Shown one piece after another: positions 1-8,332 of a stretch of 64,000 nt of DNA. The stretch's first letter is position 1; each line of letters starts with the position of its first letter. Below the pieces are notes generated by a model. The model ran no database searches. It saw nothing but the letters and a program-made list of their open reading frames with translations, and had not been told where the DNA came from. A program made the translations under genes and the position numbers. The stretch is from the NCBI RefSeq assembly GCF_910585425.1, contig NZ_CAJUCP010000003.1:1-64000 (forward strand), in the 5' to 3' direction. Source of the DNA: an uncultured Acetatifactor sp. GTDB lineage: Bacteria; Bacillota; Clostridia; Lachnospirales; Lachnospiraceae.

Positions 1-73
1 GTCCCATTAAACGGACTTAAAGGTATACCGACCCAGTTACTGACTAACACCAAAGTTATTTAAGACTCAACCT

Positions 74-472
74 ATGGATTTCCTGGTCAAGCCAATCACT
101 ATGCAGCAGATAGAAGATTCTCTGGAACTGGCAATGAAGTTGACTGAGAGGAATTCGGAAAGGTTTGGATTCCAAAACGGTAGGGACTATTACTATATTT
201 CATACGGAGACATTCTATATTTTGAGAGCAAGGGACGGAAAATAAAAATAGTAGCAGTGGGTGAGGAGGAAGAGTTTTACGGTGGAATCAGGGTTTTGGA
301 GAAGAAACTGCCCAAAGAGTTTTTTGCGATTCACCATTCATTTGTGATAAATCAGGCTCATGTAGTACGATATGCCTATGAAACAGTGGAGATGGATAAT
401 AACACGATACTGTCAATCAGCAAAGCATATCGAAAACAGGTAAGAGAGAGGTTGTTAAAGGGATTATCATGA
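74..472 (+). pseudogene. LytTR DNA-binding response regulator, receiver domain missing
   Basis: The 132-residue product begins with DFLVKPI, which is normally the last strand of a receiver domain in AgrA-type regulators. The rest is a LytTR DNA-binding domain (YYYISYGDILYFES near 40-53, FFAIHHSFVINQAHV near 83-97). The phospho-acceptor part is absent: in frame upstream there are stops at 8 and 41, so the join lies at about 70-74, directly at the ATG that would usually sit inside YAMDFLVKP. The gene overlaps the next one (a GHKL sensor kinase) by 4 bases, the usual AgrC/AgrA-type pairing. The fragment may still bind DNA but could not be phosphorylated. Family assignment is firm; functional status is inferred. 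Confidence 0.75.
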
Positions 473-1755
473 CGGATTTCATTATTTGTGTTACCACAAA
501 CCTTTTCAGGATTTACGTAATCAGCAGATTTATGCACATATTTTTGCAGGACAAAAATGAAAACGGCAGCAATCGGATGAGGCATGTGTTGGCATATGGG
601 GGCTTTTTCATAGTCAATACAGCAACTTACCTGGCTTTTCATACGATGTGGATCAATGTTGCCTGTAATATACTTGGAATCGGGCTGATTGCTCTGACAT
701 ACACGAAATCGTTAAAGATGATTTTATTTGTGACCGCTTCCGTTTACATAATTAACATGGGATGCAGCATGGCAGCTATACTCCCATTTGTAGACTATAA
801 GGACGGTATGGGATTCAATCAAATCTATGAAGTGCTGGATGTGTTTCTGGTGCTGGTCTGTGAGCAGATTACGGAAAAAATTGTGAATACCCGGCGAAAG
901 ACAGAGAACATTCAGAACATCTCGTTTATTTTAGTGCCGCTGTGCAGCATCGGGATGATTTGTGCGATAGCCTATACGGAAAGCGGTACAAGAACAGGGA
1001 TTGTGATAGTGAGCATCGGACTTATTTTGGTTAATTTTTTTGCTTTTTATCTATATAATGTCCTGGCAGAAGCTTTGTTCCATCAATATGAAAACGAAAT
1101 ACTGCGGCAGGAGATTAAGGGGTATGCGAACCAACTGAATGTAATGCTGCAAGGTGAAGAAAAGGTAAAAGCGTTGCACCACGATATGAAACACCATATG
1201 AATGAACTGAAGATACTGGCGGCAAAAGGTGAGAACAGAGCCATTGAAGAATATATTGATGACATGCAGGAGTTTATGGTCAATCCGAATGAATTCGTGG
1301 CTTCTGGAAACTTTGAAATCGACAGTGTAATGAATTACATGCTTTACAGGGCAAAGGAAGAACAGTGCAATGTAAATGTAAAAGCACAGCTTCCCAAAAC
1401 TGTGACCCATTCTTTTGACATCAATGTAATCCTGGGGAATCTGCTGGAGAACAGTATCGAGGCGGCAAAGCAGACAGAAGAGAAAAGGCTGGATATAGAG
1501 ATTGAGTTGCATCAAGGCTTTCTGAGAATACAGATTGAAAACAGCTATGACGGGAAACTGGAAAAAGATTATGGAAAATTTCTTACAACCAAAAGAGCAA
1601 AGGAAAGCCATGGTATCGGCCTGGAAAATGTAAGAAAAATCGTGCATAAATATAAATGTTTCTTTCGTGATACAGCCGGGCGAAAAAGTATCTATTGTTG
1701 GCTTAAATGGATCCGGAAAAACAACGCTTATAAAGCTGCTTCTTGGGCTATATGA
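469..1755 (+). pseudogene. AgrC-like GHKL sensor histidine kinase, C-terminus replaced by deletion fusion
   Basis: The N-terminal ~200 residues are hydrophobic membrane segments, followed by a coiled linker, the phospho-acceptor region KALHHDMKHHMNELK near residue 236, the ATP-binding N box NLLENSIEAA near 321 and the G box HGIGLENVRK near 382. These are AgrC/GHKL features. After HKYK the expected final strand of the ATPase fold is lost; the frame runs into DNA that in another frame encodes an ABC ATPase, and ends at 1755 with unrelated residues. The junction is at about 1654-1657. ATP binding may survive but the fold is incomplete. It presumably sensed a peptide signal together with the overlapping LytTR gene. 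Confidence 0.8.
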
Positions 1756-2347
1756 ACCGGAAAGCGGGGAGATACTTATAGATAATACGGATATTAAAGA
1801 GTATAATAAAGATGAGTTGCTAAAGAAGATTGGAGTTGTATTTCAGGATCATCATGTATATGCATACACACTGAAAGAAAATATCGCATTCGAAGATGAA
1901 ATCAGCACTAAGGCTTGCAGCGTTTTGGAGCGAATGAATCTTCTGAATAAGATTAAGGACTTCCCCAAAGGATTTAACACTTACCTGTCAAAGGAATTTT
2001 ATTCAGATGGCGTGAATCTTTCAGGTGGTGAAGCCCAGAAAATCTGTATTGCGAGGGCACTGAACAAAGAATGCTGTCTTTATATATTTGATGAACCGTC
2101 CAGCGCACTCGATATCATATCAGAAAACCGTATGAATGAGGTACTGGTAAAGTCAAGCAGCAAGACGATGGTTTTTATTTCGCATCGGTTATCGACCGTT
2201 GTTATGATGGACAGGATTCTTGTGCTTGAGAAAGGTAAACTGGTTGAAAACGGTAGTCATGAAACTTTATTAAAGGCACAGGGTGTTTACGCTAGATTGT
2301 TTCATCAACAGGCAAAGCAGTATCTTGCAAAAGGTACAATTGCCTAA
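1667..2347 (+). pseudogene. ABC exporter ATPase fragment (membrane half deleted)
   Basis: Contains Walker A GLNGSGKTT (residues 12-20), Q-loop VVFQDHH, signature LSGGEAQKICIARAL, Walker B CLYIFDEPSSALD and H-loop FISHRLST, as in the nucleotide-binding half of peptide/bacteriocin ABC exporters. Reading upstream of the GTG at 1667 in the same frame gives NVSFVIQPGEK back to about 1655, the usual beta-strand before Walker A. Beyond that the frame enters the sensor-kinase gene. About 350 residues (the six-helix transmembrane domain) are therefore missing. It overlaps the kinase frame by 89 bases. Probably a remnant; a free-standing ATPase is possible but the strand order argues for deletion. Confidence 0.8.
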
Positions 2348-2371
2348 TTCATATAGGAGGAGCTGATTAGT

Positions 2372-2662
2372 ATGAAAAAGAGTTTCTATGCAAGTGCATG
2401 TATATATGGCATTCATGGCGGAGGGGCATATCTTGTTAACGATGGATTTCGCTTCCGCTGTCAGAAACTTACTATAGCGGACGAGTACAAGGATTTGCTG
2501 ATTCCCTACGGGAAAATCAAGTCGGTTTTCGCGGCAAGATGGGTGTTCTTTATCCCTACAACGGTAATCGAAACTCTAGATGGGAAGACGTACCGCTTCC
2601 TGATTTTTAACAGGAAACGGTTCATAAGGTGCATAGAAGAGGAACTGCAGCGTAAAGAGTAA
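2372..2662 (+). CDS. Small PH/GRAM-like protein of unknown function
   Basis: 96 residues, preceded by AGGAGG about 10 bases before the ATG. The pattern 'LLIPYGKIKSV' then 'TTVIETLDGKTYRFLIFNR' looks like the strands of bacterial PH/GRAM-type domains, in which a short motif reading 'IPY..I' is followed by a turn and 'F.SF'-like strand. No signal peptide or clear membrane helix apart from a mildly hydrophobic stretch. It follows the truncated ABC ATPase by 24 bases and could have been the last gene of the same operon. Function not recognised. Confidence 0.6.
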   Translation: MKKSFYASACIYGIHGGGAYLVNDGFRFRCQKLTIADEYKDLLIPYGKIKSVFAARWVFFIPTTVIETLDGKTYRFLIFNRKRFIRCIEEELQRKE

Positions 2663-2711
2663 AAATCAGGAGGCCGTACCCCATCCAACATACAAGGGAT
2701 GTACGGCCTCC
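2661..2711 (-). terminator. Intrinsic terminator of the amino-acid ABC operon
   Basis: Perfect 11-bp stem (2669-2679 with 2701-2711, arm GGAGGCCGTAC). On the minus strand it is followed by TGATTTTT and lies 4 bases after the stop of the ATPase gene. It also sits just after the plus-strand gene ending at 2662, so it may serve both directions. Confidence 0.85.
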
Positions 2712-2714
2712 CGT

Positions 2715-3444
<730 letters not shown>

Positions 3445-3455
<11 letters not shown>

Positions 3456-4227
3456 TGCTCCGCAGCCTCCTTTCCAGCTTCCCTACCAGGAAGGTGAAGA
3501 ACATTACCAGTATCAGATAGATCAAAGCGGACATCAGCAGCGGGAACAGATAGTCGTAGCAGTTGCCGCCGATGATGTTGCCCGCATAGGTCACGTCCGT
3601 GAGGCCCACGTAGCCCGCCACAGCAGTCTCCTTCAGCAGCACGATGAACTCGTTGGCCAGAGTGGGGAGCACCGCCTTGAAGGCCTGGGGCAGGATGATG
3701 TAGCGCATGGTGGCCACGTAGCCGAACCCTAAGCTCCTGCCCGCCTCCATCTGCCCCTCATCGATGGACATGATGCCGCCCCGGATGATCTCTGCCACAT
3801 AGGCCCCGGAATTGATGCCGAATGAAAGCGCCGCCACCATGACCTTGTTGCGGCTGGAGGCGAAGATGACGAAGTACATGATCATGAGCTGGACAACGGC
3901 GGGGGTGCCGCGGATGACGGTGAGGTAGATTTTTGCCAGGGCGTTGAAGAAGCCCAGGAAGAACCTCCCCGGCCCCTGCATCTCGGTGTGGTTCTTGTCC
4001 CAGGACACCCGGATCAGGGAGATGACCACGCCCAGCGCCACGCCGATCAGCAAGGCCAATAGGGTCAGCAGCAGAGTGTTGCCCAGGCCCTTTATGTACA
4101 TTTGGTAACGGTCGTCGAAGACGAAGCTCTTGTAAAAGTCATAGCCCAGGTCGCTTAACCACTCGGGGCCGTTCAGGATCCAGTCCGGGGCCTCCAGGGG
4201 CCAGGTCTGTGAAGCGGATGGTTTCAT
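3445..4227 (-). CDS. Polar amino acid ABC transporter permease
   Basis: Inner-membrane permease of the HisM/GlnP family, about 260 residues from the start chosen here (MKPSASQ at 4227). That ATG has AAGGAG eight bases upstream, whereas the frame extending to 4458 adds 77 residues of implausible sequence. Several membrane segments are visible, and the cytoplasmic EAA loop reads MEAGRSLGFGYVATMRYIIL. Overlaps the ATPase gene by 11 bases. Separated from the binding-protein gene by a 292-base gap with a minus-strand terminator-like hairpin, so it is probably transcribed by read-through. Confidence 0.93.
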
Positions 4228-4386
4228 GGGTGCATCTCCTTTTCCTCGAGAACTGCGGACGATTCCTTCCTTGCGGGCAGTTCTTTGATGTGGGCATGCC
4301 TTCCGACTGCGGCAGAGGGCATGATGCTTCCTCCGTATGGGAAGAAGGTCACGGAATGGTTCGTGGGGGAACATGGCGCTTTCGTG

Positions 4387-4418
4387 AAAAAATGCGGGAC
4401 CCAGTTTCCTGAGTCCCG
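4387..4418 (-). terminator. Attenuating terminator between binding protein and permease genes
   Basis: Stem CGGGAC/GTCCCG (4395-4400 with 4413-4418), extended by flanking bases, followed on the minus strand by CATTTTTT. It lies 100 bases after the stop of the binding-protein gene and before the permease gene. Partial termination here would give more binding protein than permease, a common arrangement in such importers. Confidence 0.7.
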
Positions 4419-4519
4419 ACAGGGAGCCGTACCGTTGCGGGGCCCGGGCCGCCGCCATATGTCTGCAGGCTCTCAGGTATCTATGGCGGTATCCGTTCTC
4501 CGGGAACGGGCGTCAGGTC

Positions 4520-5512
4520 TTACTCCGCGCTGATGTACTTGTCGATGATGCCCTGGATGGTGCCGTCGGCGATCAGCTCCTGCAGCGCGGCATTCACGGC
4601 ATCGTACAGCGCCTTGTTGTCCTTGCTCATGGCAGCGGCGTAATCCTCGGTGACATACTCGGTCTCCAGGATCTTCAGCCCCTCCACCTCGGCCACGAAA
4701 GCCTTGGCGGGCTCATTGTCGATGACCACGCAGTCCACCTTGCCGGTCTTCAGGGCCTGTACGGCCTCGGCGCCCTTGCTGTAGCGGTCGATGGTGCCAA
4801 GCCCCTCATCCTCGATATCGTCGGTGGTATAGATGTCTCCCGTGGTGTTGCGCTGCACGCCGATCACATGGCTCGCGCCCTCCGCAAAGAGGTCGTCCAC
4901 GCTGGCGATGGCGCTGTCCTCGGTGACGATGACCACCTGCACGCCGGTGGCATAGCTGACGGTGAAGTCCACCTCTTCCTGGCGGTCAGGGGTGACGGTC
5001 ATGCCGGCCAGTCCCAGATCGGCCTTGCCGCTCTTGACGGCCTCCGTGATGGAATCGAACTCCATGTCGTCGATCAGCAGATCCAGGCCAAGCTTCCCGG
5101 CGATGGCCGCTGCGATTTCCGCATCGATGCCGGCGATTTCGCCGCCCTCTACATACTCATAAGGCGGGAAGGCCGCATTGGTGGCCATGGTAAGCTTCCC
5201 TTCCACGGCAGTGGTAAAGCTGCCCGGCTCGGAAGCGGTGGGGGCGTCTTCGCTGCTCTCCTCGCCCGCATTGCCCTGGTCGGCCTCGGCGCTGTCAGCC
5301 TGGCTGCTTTCCTCGGCTTGGCTGCTCTCTTCGGCCTGGCTGCTCTCTTCGGCCTGGCTGCTCTCTTCGGCCTGGCTGCTCTCCTCGGTCTGGCTGCTTT
5401 CTTCAGCCTGGCTGCTCTCCTCAGCCTGACTGCTTTCCTGCGGCTCGCTGCCGCAGCCGGCCATGGACAATACCATGGCGGAGGCCAGTAATAACGCAAT
5501 CCATTTCTTCAT
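4520..5512 (-). CDS. Amino acid ABC transporter substrate-binding lipoprotein
   Basis: 330 residues. Lipoprotein signal peptide with lipobox LSMAGC (Cys20), then a long acidic Ser/Glu/Gln linker containing seven tandem six-residue units (A/T)EESSQ at residues 30-71, then a family-3 periplasmic binding domain (from about 107: KLTMATNAAFPPYEY, GIDAEIAAAIAGKLGLDL, DLGLAGMTVTPDRQEEVDFT). It is anchored outside the membrane and delivers an amino acid to the permease/ATPase encoded downstream. The linker is unusually long and repetitive and probably varies in copy number. Its promoter is at 5569-5597. Confidence 0.95.
   Translation of the reverse strand: MKKWIALLLASAMVLSMAGCGSEPQESSQAEESSQAEESSQTEESSQAEESSQAEESSQAEESSQAEESSQADSAEADQGNAGEESSEDAPTASEPGSFTTAVEGKLTMATNAAFPPYEYVEGGEIAGIDAEIAAAIAGKLGLDLLIDDMEFDSITEAVKSGKADLGLAGMTVTPDRQEEVDFTVSYATGVQVVIVTEDSAIASVDDLFAEGASHVIGVQRNTTGDIYTTDDIEDEGLGTIDRYSKGAEAVQALKTGKVDCVVIDNEPAKAFVAEVEGLKILETEYVTEDYAAAMSKDNKALYDAVNAALQELIADGTIQGIIDKYISAE
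5300..5425 (-). repeat. Seven tandem 18-bp units encoding (A/T)EESSQ
   Basis: 126 bases in frame within the lipoprotein gene, 7 x 18 bp; one unit begins with Thr instead of Ala. It lies between the lipidated cysteine and the binding domain, so it lengthens the tether. Slippage would change linker length without shifting frame. Confidence 0.9.
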
Positions 5513-5568
5513 AATAAATATCCTCCCGATATGTATTCATCGGCCCCCTGGATGGAGCCAATGGACAG

Positions 5569-5597
5569 ATACTAGCACTATATGCATAAAATGTCAA
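5569..5597 (-). promoter_or_regulatory. Sigma-A promoter of the amino-acid importer operon
   Basis: On the minus strand TTGACA (5597-5592), 17-base spacer, TAGTAT (5574-5569). It gives a leader of roughly 50 bases before the lipoprotein ATG at 5512, which has the RBS GGGAGGA. Confidence 0.75.
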
Positions 5598-5723
5598 TGG
5601 ATTCTGTAAAAAAATAAGGAATAAAAGAAATTGGATGAATATGGCATGGGATTATGCATGGATAAATGCATAAAAATTTGGGCAGACCATCCGCCGGGCC
5701 AGGCTTGCCGGGGGATTTACGGG

Positions 5724-5752
5724 TTGAATTGCAGGCCGGTTTATGCTATGCT
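5724..5752 (+). promoter_or_regulatory. Candidate promoter of the sulfatase gene
   Basis: TTGAAT (5724-5729), 17-base spacer, TATGCT (5747-5752), about 95 bases before the sulfatase ATG. The remaining part of the 5513-5847 interval holds the divergent promoter and nothing else recognisable. Confidence 0.5.
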
Positions 5753-5847
5753 TTACAATAAGCAGACATACTTCAGATACATATTTTATATTCACATCCG
5801 GCCCGTGGCATCGCCGCAGACCCGGGCCGAAATGAAGGAGGAAAAAA

Positions 5848-7350
5848 ATGAGAGTAATCATGTTTGACATCGACACCCTGCGGGCAGACCATATGGGTTG
5901 CTATGGCTATGGCAGGAACACCACGCCGGTGATCGACTCCATAGCGCGGGAGGGAGTGCGGTTCGATGACTATTACTGCCCCAACGCTCCCTGCCTGCCC
6001 TCCCGGGCGTCCATGATCAGCGGACAGTACGGCATCCACAACGGCATCGTGGGGCATGGCGGAACCGCGGCGGACATGCGCCTGCAGGGCAGGAGCAGGA
6101 GCTTTACGGACGAGCTTTCAGAGAACGGCCTGTTCATGCAGTTCCGCAGGGCGGGGATGCACACGGTATCCTTCTCCACCTTTGCGGAGCGCCACAGCGC
6201 ATGGTGGTTCAACGCGGGCTTCAACGAGTGCGTCAATGTGGGCAGGAGGGGCGGCGAATCGGCGGAGATGGTGACGCCCAAGGTGCTGGAATGGCTGGAG
6301 CGCAACGGGAAAGAGGACAATTGGATGATGCATGTGCACTACTGGGATCCCCATACGCCCTACCGCACGCCTCTGGATTATGAGAACAGCTTTGAGGGCA
6401 CGCCCATGCCGGACGACTGGATCACGGAGGAGATTTTCCAGGAGCATCTGCTTCATATCGGGCCCCACGGAGCCAATGAGATCAACATGTGGAATGACCA
6501 CAGCTTCGCCCACCTGCCCAAGCATCCCGGCAGCCTGAAGACCCTTGAGGAGGCCAGGCGCTTTCTGAACTCCTACGATGACGGCATCCGGTACACCGAT
6601 GACAATATTGGGAAGATCATGGACTGGATGAAGGAGAACGGACTGTACGACGACGACCTGGCGATCATCATCACCGCGGACCACGGGGAGGATCTGGGTG
6701 AATTCGGCGTGTATGCCGAGCATGGCATGGCGGACGATCCCGTGTGCCGCATCCCTCTGATCGTGCGCTGGCCGGGGATGCGCAGGGGAGCGGTGGTGAA
6801 GGGCTTCCATGACAATACGGACCTGGCCCCTACCGTGCAGGAGCTCCTGGGCACCTCCATGGCCACCTGGGACGGCTTCCGCTATGACGGCGTCTCCTTT
6901 GCGAAAGCCTTAAAGGACGGCACGGACTGTTCCAGGCCCTATGCGGTGCTGACCCAGTGCGCCCATGTGTGCCAGAGGAGCGTGCGCTTTGACGATTACA
7001 TCTATATCCGCACCATCCATGGCGGCTACCACCTGCTGCCGGAGGAGATGCTGTTCCATGTGAAGGACGATCCCCATGAGCTCCACAATCTGGCGCCGGA
7101 AAGACCCGACCTTTGCGCCAGGGGAGCGAAGATGATCCTGGACTGGACGGAGCAGATGATGAAATCCTCCAGGTCGGATACGGATCCCATGTGGACGGTG
7201 ATGCGGGAAGGCGGGCCGGAGCACTGCAGGGGAGAGCTGCGCAGGTACATGGAGCGCATCGATGGCACGCCCCGGGCTTACGGCATCCCGCTCCTGGAGG
7301 AGCAGTACGGGACACCAGGCCCTAAGAATGGCTTTCAATCGTATCTTTGA
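5848..7350 (+). CDS. Cys-type sulfatase
   Basis: 500 residues, sulfatase/alkaline phosphatase superfamily. N-terminal metal ligands in FDIDTLRADH (Asp7, Asp9), the formylglycine signature C-L-P-S-R with the modifiable Cys49, and the second metal site ADHGEDLGEFG near 278. The Cys must be converted to formylglycine by an anaerobic radical-SAM maturase, which is not in the window. No signal peptide is visible, so it is probably cytoplasmic and acts on imported sulfated sugars (heparan- or mucin-derived; substrate inferred only). RBS GGAGG before the ATG. Its 3' end overlaps the convergent synthetase gene by 29 bases. Confidence 0.92.
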   Translation: MRVIMFDIDTLRADHMGCYGYGRNTTPVIDSIAREGVRFDDYYCPNAPCLPSRASMISGQYGIHNGIVGHGGTAADMRLQGRSRSFTDELSENGLFMQFRRAGMHTVSFSTFAERHSAWWFNAGFNECVNVGRRGGESAEMVTPKVLEWLERNGKEDNWMMHVHYWDPHTPYRTPLDYENSFEGTPMPDDWITEEIFQEHLLHIGPHGANEINMWNDHSFAHLPKHPGSLKTLEEARRFLNSYDDGIRYTDDNIGKIMDWMKENGLYDDDLAIIITADHGEDLGEFGVYAEHGMADDPVCRIPLIVRWPGMRRGAVVKGFHDNTDLAPTVQELLGTSMATWDGFRYDGVSFAKALKDGTDCSRPYAVLTQCAHVCQRSVRFDDYIYIRTIHGGYHLLPEEMLFHVKDDPHELHNLAPERPDLCARGAKMILDWTEQMMKSSRSDTDPMWTVMREGGPEHCRGELRRYMERIDGTPRAYGIPLLEEQYGTPGPKNGFQSYL

Positions 7351-8014
7351 TATCCTGCATATGGGTGTCCAGGACGGAGCTCAGCTTTGCGCATTCGTAG
7401 AGCTGGGCTTCTGTCTTTGCGATGACCTCCGGCGGCAGGTCCTTTTTATAGCGCAGCTGGTGTTCCAGGTTCGCCCAGAATTCCATGGCGATGGTGCGCA
7501 GCTGCACCTCCACCTTCATGAGCCGCTTTTCGTCCTGCAGGAAGATGGGGACCTCCACGATGAGGTGGAGGCTGCGGTAGCCGTTGGGCTTGGGATTCTC
7601 GATATAATCCTTGCGCCGGATCAGCCGGATGTCGTCCTGCTGCAGGAGACAGTCCGCCAGCATATAGATGTCGTCTATGAAGGAACAGATCACCCGGACG
7701 CCGGCGATGTCGAAGATATTCTCCGCGATGGCTTCCAGCGTGAAGGGCAGGTTCTTCCGCACCATCTTGTCCAGGATGCTGGCTGGGGACTTCAGGCGGT
7801 TCTGGATGGCATCGATGGGGTTGCGGTCATGGTGCAGGGAGAAGCGCTCGTTCAGGACGCGGAACTTCGTCTCGATCTCCATGATGGCGCAGCGGTAGCA
7901 GGACATCAGGTCCCTGGAGGTGGCGTTGAGCCGCTGGAAGGCCTGGATGGTCTCCTGGTCCAGGGCTTCTATCAGCTTTTCCGGGAAGAGCTGCCTTGGT
8001 TCTTTTGTATCCAT
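7322..8014 (-). CDS. Small alarmone synthetase, RelQ/YjbM type GTP pyrophosphokinase
   Basis: 230 residues, RelA/SpoT nucleotidyltransferase domain without the hydrolase or TGS/ACT domains. Diagnostic segments are RNPIDAIQNRLKSPASILDKM, IAGVRVICSFIDDIYMLAD and DYIENPKPNGYRSLHLIVEVP, followed by VEVQLRTIAMEFWANLEHQLRYKK. It makes (p)ppGpp from ATP and GDP/GTP in the cytosol. Start at 8014 has AAAGGATG upstream. The last 29 bases are shared with the sulfatase 3' end, and no terminator lies between the two convergent genes. Confidence 0.93.
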   Translation of the reverse strand: MDTKEPRQLFPEKLIEALDQETIQAFQRLNATSRDLMSCYRCAIMEIETKFRVLNERFSLHHDRNPIDAIQNRLKSPASILDKMVRKNLPFTLEAIAENIFDIAGVRVICSFIDDIYMLADCLLQQDDIRLIRRKDYIENPKPNGYRSLHLIVEVPIFLQDEKRLMKVEVQLRTIAMEFWANLEHQLRYKKDLPPEVIAKTEAQLYECAKLSSVLDTHMQDIKDTIESHS

Positions 8015-8049
8015 AAGAGTTCATCCTTTCTGAGTCGATTTTACGCCGC

Positions 8050-8226
8050 TTAATTGCGCCCTGCCCTAAGCCTTTTTATCTGTTCTTCCGCATCTGTCCT
8101 TGGCGTATTATAATAAAGCAATTTCTCCTCCATTGTCATGTACTTTGTAACTTCGTAATTATGCTCACGGATCTTGTGTATATCCTCAATCGTAAAATCC
8201 GGGCTGATTTCCAATGTATACGCCAT
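8050..8226 (-). CDS. 58-residue antitoxin-like protein downstream of a broken PIN toxin gene
   Basis: Starts MAYTLEISPDFTIEDIHK and ends EEQIKRLRAGRN; charged, no membrane segment. Its ATG shares one base with the stop codon of the preceding PIN remnant (TAATG), the coupling expected of a toxin-antitoxin pair. The order here is toxin remnant first. I remember similar small proteins next to PIN genes in Clostridia but cannot name a family. It appears intact although the PIN gene is wrecked, so it may be a surviving orphan. Confidence 0.6.
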   Translation of the reverse strand: MAYTLEISPDFTIEDIHKIREHNYEVTKYMTMEEKLLYYNTPRTDAEEQIKRLRAGRN

Positions 8227-8324
8227 TATTCGCCACCTCCCAACAGTACAGACGGGTTAGCTTCAAATTGCTTCCAAAGCGCCAATGTGTCTTTCATCCG
8301 CTCTGGAGTGTCTTCCTGTTGCAG
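8226..8324 (-). pseudogene. PIN-domain toxin remnant, distal part
   Basis: After the cassette at 8333-8999 the minus strand reads QQEDTPERMKDTLALWKQF and then EANPSVLLGGGE, ending at 8226. The first part matches the segment following the LDTSVISYL start of PIN nucleases; PSVLLGG resembles their usual C-terminal end. About 100 central residues, including the other acidic catalytic positions, are absent, so the gene carried an internal deletion near 8255-8265 as well as the cassette insertion. Joining it to 8958-9047 without the cassette and one target copy gives one continuous 48-residue frame. Confidence 0.7.
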
Positions 8325-8332
8325 ATAACTTA
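8325..8332. repeat. Left copy of the 8-bp target-site duplication
   Basis: ATAACTTA directly outside the left inverted repeat; identical copy at 9000-9007. Confidence 0.85.

Noticed and set aside
5300..5425. CRISPR-like repeats
   Set aside because: Units are contiguous 18-mers without spacers and translate in frame into a linker.
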